Positions 61,144 through 64,000 of a stretch of DNA of 64,000 nt are shown here, one piece after another. Source of the stretch: Allomuricauda sp. NBRC 101325 (GTDB taxonomy: Bacteria; Bacteroidota; Bacteroidia; Flavobacteriales; Flavobacteriaceae); NCBI RefSeq assembly GCF_030268205.1, contig NZ_BSQF01000001.1:974649-1038648 (forward strand), written 5' to 3'. The translations under genes and the position numbers were made by a program. The notes beneath the pieces are model-generated. The model saw nothing but the letters and a program-made list of their open reading frames with translations, was not told the origin of the DNA and made no database searches. Each line of letters begins with the position of its first letter. Position 1 is the stretch's first letter.

Positions 61144-62181
61144 ATGAAAAAAATAAGTTTGTCAAGGAAAGAACTATATAATCAAATTTGGAGCCAGGGT
61201 CTACAAAAAACGGCCGCGTGTTTAATTGTTAATCCATCTAGCCTCAAAAAATGTTGCACTGAGTTTAATATCCCCACACCTCCTAGTGGATATTTTTCAA
61301 AGCTGAGGCATAATAAATTTGAGCCCAAACCTGTGTTAATGGGTGACTTTCAAAAGCAAATAACACTTTCGATTTACAGAAAGAAATCGTCCAAAAAAAA
61401 TCAAGAAACCGCAAAATTGATCAAACCACATCTGTTAGTCCTTGAAGCAAAAAAAGCACTTAAAGATGTAAAGGAAAAGTCTATTAACATGGGTGCCCCG
61501 AGAATGTTGAATATCGGAGGAGAAAAATTGAGTATTAGTGTTAGTAAGCATATGACAGAACCAGCTCTTATCTTCTACAACTTATTAATTAAAGAGTTGG
61601 AAAGCAGAAAACATTTAATGGTTACAAAAGAATACTATGGTTTGGTTATTAAAATTGATGAAAGCTATTTTGAGTTTTCACTAAGGGAGAAGACTCGACG
61701 CCAGAAAAACGATGAGGAAAAATGGATCACATATGACTACATACCCAATGGAGAACTAGTCTTTAAAATTCTCAGCTACCCTCGGAAAGAATGGACATCA
61801 TCAAAATCCATTTCATTATTGCAAAAGATACCTGCAATAATTACTTATTTGGAAAAGGAAGCGGAAGAAGAAAGACAATGGGAAATTGAAAATGAACAGA
61901 GAAAACAACGTGAAGAAGAGGCAAAGCTTGAAAAGGAACGTATTGAAAGAATTATGTCCGATGAAATGGAGAAGTTTAAAAGACTTTGTGTTGCATCAGA
62001 TAGATATCACCAAGCAAAAAACCTTGGAGAATTTTTAAAAGCCTTAGGGGATAAAAAAGGAATGATGATAGATAAGAACTACATGCAATGGGCTCTGGCT
62101 AAAGTAGATTGGGTAGACCCATTGAAAGATAATCATGACCCAATCCTTGGTAAACATGAAGATTATTTAGATACTTTATAA
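61144..62181 (+). CDS. Unknown protein with HTH-like N-terminus and coiled coil
   Basis: A 345-residue protein with an N-terminal segment common in plasmid and island proteins (LSRKELYNQIWSQ, then SLKKCCTEFNIPTPPSGYFSKL) that looks like a helix-turn-helix recognition unit, a middle beta-rich part (YYGLVIKIDESYFEFSLRE) and a long coiled coil (about 235-285, EEERQWEIENEQRKQREEE). The function is not known. It converges on the integrase gene with a 6 bp overlap of the ends. Its place next to the integrase may point to a role in element maintenance or to defence. Confidence 0.6.
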   Translation: MKKISLSRKELYNQIWSQGLQKTAACLIVNPSSLKKCCTEFNIPTPPSGYFSKLRHNKFEPKPVLMGDFQKQITLSIYRKKSSKKNQETAKLIKPHLLVLEAKKALKDVKEKSINMGAPRMLNIGGEKLSISVSKHMTEPALIFYNLLIKELESRKHLMVTKEYYGLVIKIDESYFEFSLREKTRRQKNDEEKWITYDYIPNGELVFKILSYPRKEWTSSKSISLLQKIPAIITYLEKEAEEERQWEIENEQRKQREEEAKLEKERIERIMSDEMEKFKRLCVASDRYHQAKNLGEFLKALGDKKGMMIDKNYMQWALAKVDWVDPLKDNHDPILGKHEDYLDTL

Positions 62182-63387
62182 TAGAACTTCTATTGCACTA
62201 TCAATTTCAGATGTATCTAATTCTTTCAAATAAGCCTGAGTAATAGCCATGTTTTGATGGCCCAATGATTCGCTTATTACATCGGTTGCAACCCCTTTTT
62301 GCTTAAGACAATTGGCAAAGCTATGACGTGCCACATAACTTGTCACAGATTTTTCGATTTCAGCCAAATCGGCGATGGCTCTCAAATCCTTGTTATATTT
62401 TTTAAGCACTTTGGTCTTACGGTTTTCAATCTGGCTTGGGGTTAGCTTGTCATGGAGCAAAATCGGAAACACATATTTTGTTTCTAATGAATTTTTACGA
62501 TAATAATCCAAGATTTCCTGAACCGGAGCCAAAATCTTAATAGTAAAGTTCCCCTTGGTCTTGGAGCGTGTGTAATATATGTTCCCCCCTTTGATGTCTT
62601 TCCATTTTAATTTCATCATATCGGCAAAGTTCATCCCGCGGGTATAGAAGCTAAAAACAAAATAGTTTTTGCTGTTTAAAAGCTCTTGATTTTCAGAAAT
62701 GTCAACATTGATTATTTGTTTTACTTCTTCAAAGGTAAGTGCCCTTTTGGCTCCCCTTCCTTTTAATCGCGATACTTTGTATGTTCGAAAAGGATATAAA
62801 GATTCCTTTACAATGTTCCTTCTGATGGCTTGGTTGTATAGAGCCCTTATGGATCGCATCCTTACGCCAATTCCGCCATCTGTGCCACCACGTGAACGTA
62901 GATATGCCTCATATTTTTCAAGAAATGCTGGGGTAATGTCGGTAAAGGAAAGATCTTTATCAAACTTTAAATATCTCTGGATAGATGTACTGGTATCATT
63001 ATGGAAACGGGCATTTCCCATTCTGCCTGCTAGTTTCAACTCCTCTATTATTTCATCCCAAAAGTCAAAAACGTTTCTTCTTATAGGATTGAATGACAAC
63101 CTAAAGTTATGTTCGAATTCCCTTAAAGAGAAATCGTTTTTCTCCATTTCCAAATCTGCTATCACCCTTAACGCCCTGTCCCGAAATTTCAGCAACAACC
63201 GATTGTCTTGAATAAAATTGCTGTGGTTCTTATTGAAGGAGCCAGTACGTTCATCCCATTCTTTTGGAAAGGCATTATAAATAGTTTTAAAGTATTTAGA
63301 TCGCCTATCTTTGGTCACACGAAGGCATACCGGATAACTTCCATCGGAAAGCTGTTTTTTTCTTAAAACAGTGCGTACATTAATCAT
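62176..63387 (-). CDS. int: Tyrosine recombinase (integrase)
   Basis: Site-specific recombinase that should insert the element into the tRNA gene and, with a helper, excise it. The ATG at 63387 (MINVRTVLRKKQLSDG) gives 403 residues; the frame opens 15 codons upstream without conservation. The N-terminal arm-binding domain (about 1-90) includes YFKTIYNAFPKEWDE, then a SAM-like core-binding region (about 100-190). The catalytic domain has YTRGMNFADMMKLKW (Arg), YVARHSFANCLKQ (His and Arg), LGHQNMAITQAYL (His and the nucleophile Tyr). It ends 107 bp after the coiled-coil gene's convergent end and its start lies about 150 bp from attR. Confidence 0.93.
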   Translation of the reverse strand: MINVRTVLRKKQLSDGSYPVCLRVTKDRRSKYFKTIYNAFPKEWDERTGSFNKNHSNFIQDNRLLLKFRDRALRVIADLEMEKNDFSLREFEHNFRLSFNPIRRNVFDFWDEIIEELKLAGRMGNARFHNDTSTSIQRYLKFDKDLSFTDITPAFLEKYEAYLRSRGGTDGGIGVRMRSIRALYNQAIRRNIVKESLYPFRTYKVSRLKGRGAKRALTFEEVKQIINVDISENQELLNSKNYFVFSFYTRGMNFADMMKLKWKDIKGGNIYYTRSKTKGNFTIKILAPVQEILDYYRKNSLETKYVFPILLHDKLTPSQIENRKTKVLKKYNKDLRAIADLAEIEKSVTSYVARHSFANCLKQKGVATDVISESLGHQNMAITQAYLKELDTSEIDSAIEVLL

Positions 63388-63402
63388 TTTCAGCGGTGTT
63401 TT

Positions 63403-63423
63403 GGGTACAACATAGGTACAACA
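63403..63423 (+). repeat. Right integrase arm-site-like repeat
   Basis: The same 21 bases as 40172-40192 (two GGTACAAC units in direct order), in the same orientation. It lies 15 bp upstream of the integrase ATG, so it may also let the integrase control its own gene. Confidence 0.7.
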
Positions 63424-63538
63424 AATGGTCAATTAAAGGTAGTATTGATACTTCTAAATGAAAAGAAAAAATTTGTAAAACATTGAAAATCAATATACAA
63501 GAAACCAAATGAAAATTTATGATAGCTATAAAATGCTG

Positions 63539-63583
63539 CTCATAATCAGGTGGTCCCTGGTTCGAGCCCAGGTGGGACCACTT
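63539..63583. repeat. attR: 45 bp direct repeat of the tRNA 3' end
   Basis: Identical to 40078-40122 base for base (starting CTCATAATCAGG, ending GGGACCACTT). The bases before it (GCTG instead of CTGA) differ from the tRNA, so this copy has no 5' half and is not a working tRNA. The original tRNA terminator follows at 63584. Confidence 0.93.
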
Positions 63584-63620
63584 AAAACCCTTTCAAGTCA
63601 CTGATTTGAAAGGGTTTTTG
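63584..63620 (+). terminator. Chromosomal tRNA terminator, now next to attR
   Basis: AAAACCCTTTCAA and TTGAAAGGGTTTT arms with a 9-base loop and a T-rich tail. If the element were excised, this hairpin would follow the intact tRNA directly. Confidence 0.75.
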
Positions 63621-63818
63621 TTTTTTATGACAACTTCATAGCCTCGACGTACTCAAAACCACCATTTTATATTATCTCATTTTGAGACATTAGAAAAAAA
63701 CACCTTATCTTGGTAATTACATCCATTGTGATCAAGGCATGTTCTTCTGCAGTATTAAAAGCTTACTTTAAAAAAGGACTGCCGGCACCACATAAATAAA
63801 AACTAAACAGAATTAAAA

Positions 63819-64000
63819 ATGAAAAAACTATCAAACAAACTAGGTCTGTGCCGTTTGCAATTATTGCTAATGGTTTTATGCCTGCCCTTAATGGCAATCG
63901 GTCAGGAAGTGGGATCCATGGAGCGATTGGTCTCCCCCGAAATTGCCGATGACAATTCCGTAACATTTAGAATTAAGGCACCAAAAGCCGAAAAGGTTGT
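63819..64000 (+). CDS. Secreted esterase-like protein, 3' partial
   Basis: The first 60 residues of a gene cut by the window end. A signal peptide (MKKLSNKLGLCRLQLLLMVL... ending MAIGQ) is followed by VGSMERLVSPEIADDNSVTF and RIKAPKAEKV. This matches the N-terminal beta domain (E-set/CBM48-like) of secreted esterases such as feruloyl or acetyl-xylan esterases of Bacteroidetes. The catalytic part is outside the window, so the enzyme class is a guess. The ATG at 63819 is preceded by an A-rich leader. Confidence 0.6.
   Translation, partial: MKKLSNKLGLCRLQLLLMVLCLPLMAIGQEVGSMERLVSPEIADDNSVTFRIKAPKAEKV

Larger units (their letters stand above)
40078..63583. mobile_element. Integrated mobilisable element / defence island in tRNA-CAT
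   Basis: About 23.5 kb bounded by identical 45 bp repeats. It has a tyrosine integrase next to the right end, an excisionase-like HTH gene, a BfmA/BtgA-like protein and a DUF5712-like relaxase, but no conjugation channel or coupling protein, so it is best described as an integrative mobilisable element that would need a helper. Cargo is almost entirely phage-defence-like: CBASS, restriction-modification, a GmrSD-like nuclease, a HEPN protein and a KAP NTPase. Base composition shifts between modules: the mobilisation part is G-richer, the restriction and KAP parts are very AT-rich. This suggests stepwise assembly. Confidence 0.9.

Noticed and set aside
63763-63966. Minus-strand frame at the right edge
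   Set aside because: It is opposite to a clear signal-peptide gene on the plus strand.

Overview
The window is chromosomal DNA from a member of the Bacteroidota, most likely a marine-type Flavobacteriaceae. The evidence is a giant SprB-type gliding adhesin with a type IX secretion (T9SS) C-terminal domain and an adjacent SprF/PorP gene, lipoprotein signals with a Cys-Ser-Lys-Asp-Asp start, Bacteroidetes-type promoters (TTTG, then TAnnTTTG) in front of a tRNA, low GC content, and Bacteroidetes-specific families (BfmA/BtgA mobilisation protein, DUF5712-like relaxase). No genus can be named from sequence alone.

Bases 1-40,045 are ordinary core chromosome: the adhesin and its SprF partner, folB, tRNA-Cys, a LysE transporter with a GIN-domain protein, rnr, a 0.6 kb AT-rich gap with DnaA-box-like motifs, rpiB with a cation efflux pump and an acetyltransferase, an orphan cytosine-5 methyltransferase with a DUF3592 protein, rnpA with a C-terminal processing protease, two secreted peptidases, an MBL-fold hydrolase, a cation:proton antiporter, lepA, a TonB-receptor-like protein, dusB, a LolC/E-type permease, rbfA, and methylmalonyl-CoA epimerase.

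Bases 40,078-63,583 are an integrated mobilisable element of about 23.5 kb inserted in a tRNA gene with anticodon CAT. A 45 bp direct repeat made of the tRNA 3' end marks both edges (40078-40122 and 63539-63583). A tyrosine recombinase lies just inside the right edge, and a 21 bp integrase-site-like sequence is present near both ends in the same orientation. Mobilisation functions (excisionase-like HTH protein, BfmA/BtgA-like protein, DUF5712-like relaxase) sit in the middle. No conjugation channel genes are present, so the element probably depends on a helper.

The cargo is a defence island. Left to right it holds: (1) a translationally coupled sigma-like / small protein / ImmA-IrrE protease operon, divergent from (2) a type II-short-like CBASS operon (patatin effector, DncV-like nucleotidyltransferase, E2-like protein with a SEC-C-type tail), with a perfect 22 bp palindrome between them; (3) an XRE regulator, a type IIG-like restriction-methylase, a second N6-adenine methylase and a GmrSD-like DUF262/DUF1524 nuclease; (4) a divergent XRE regulator and a HEPN protein with an RxxxxH motif plus a small protein resembling its C-terminal domain; (5) a membrane-anchored KAP-family NTPase; and (6) an unknown HTH/coiled-coil protein beside the integrase.

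The patatin effector gene carries an in-frame TAA after codon 232, downstream of both catalytic residues, so the CBASS effector is either truncated or inactivated. The most original hypothesis here is that the sigma-like/ImmA-IrrE operon controls the CBASS operon through the shared palindrome, a role similar to the known CapH/CapP regulators but with a different DNA-binding partner. After the right attachment site the chromosome resumes with the tRNA terminator and the start of a secreted esterase-like gene cut by the window edge.
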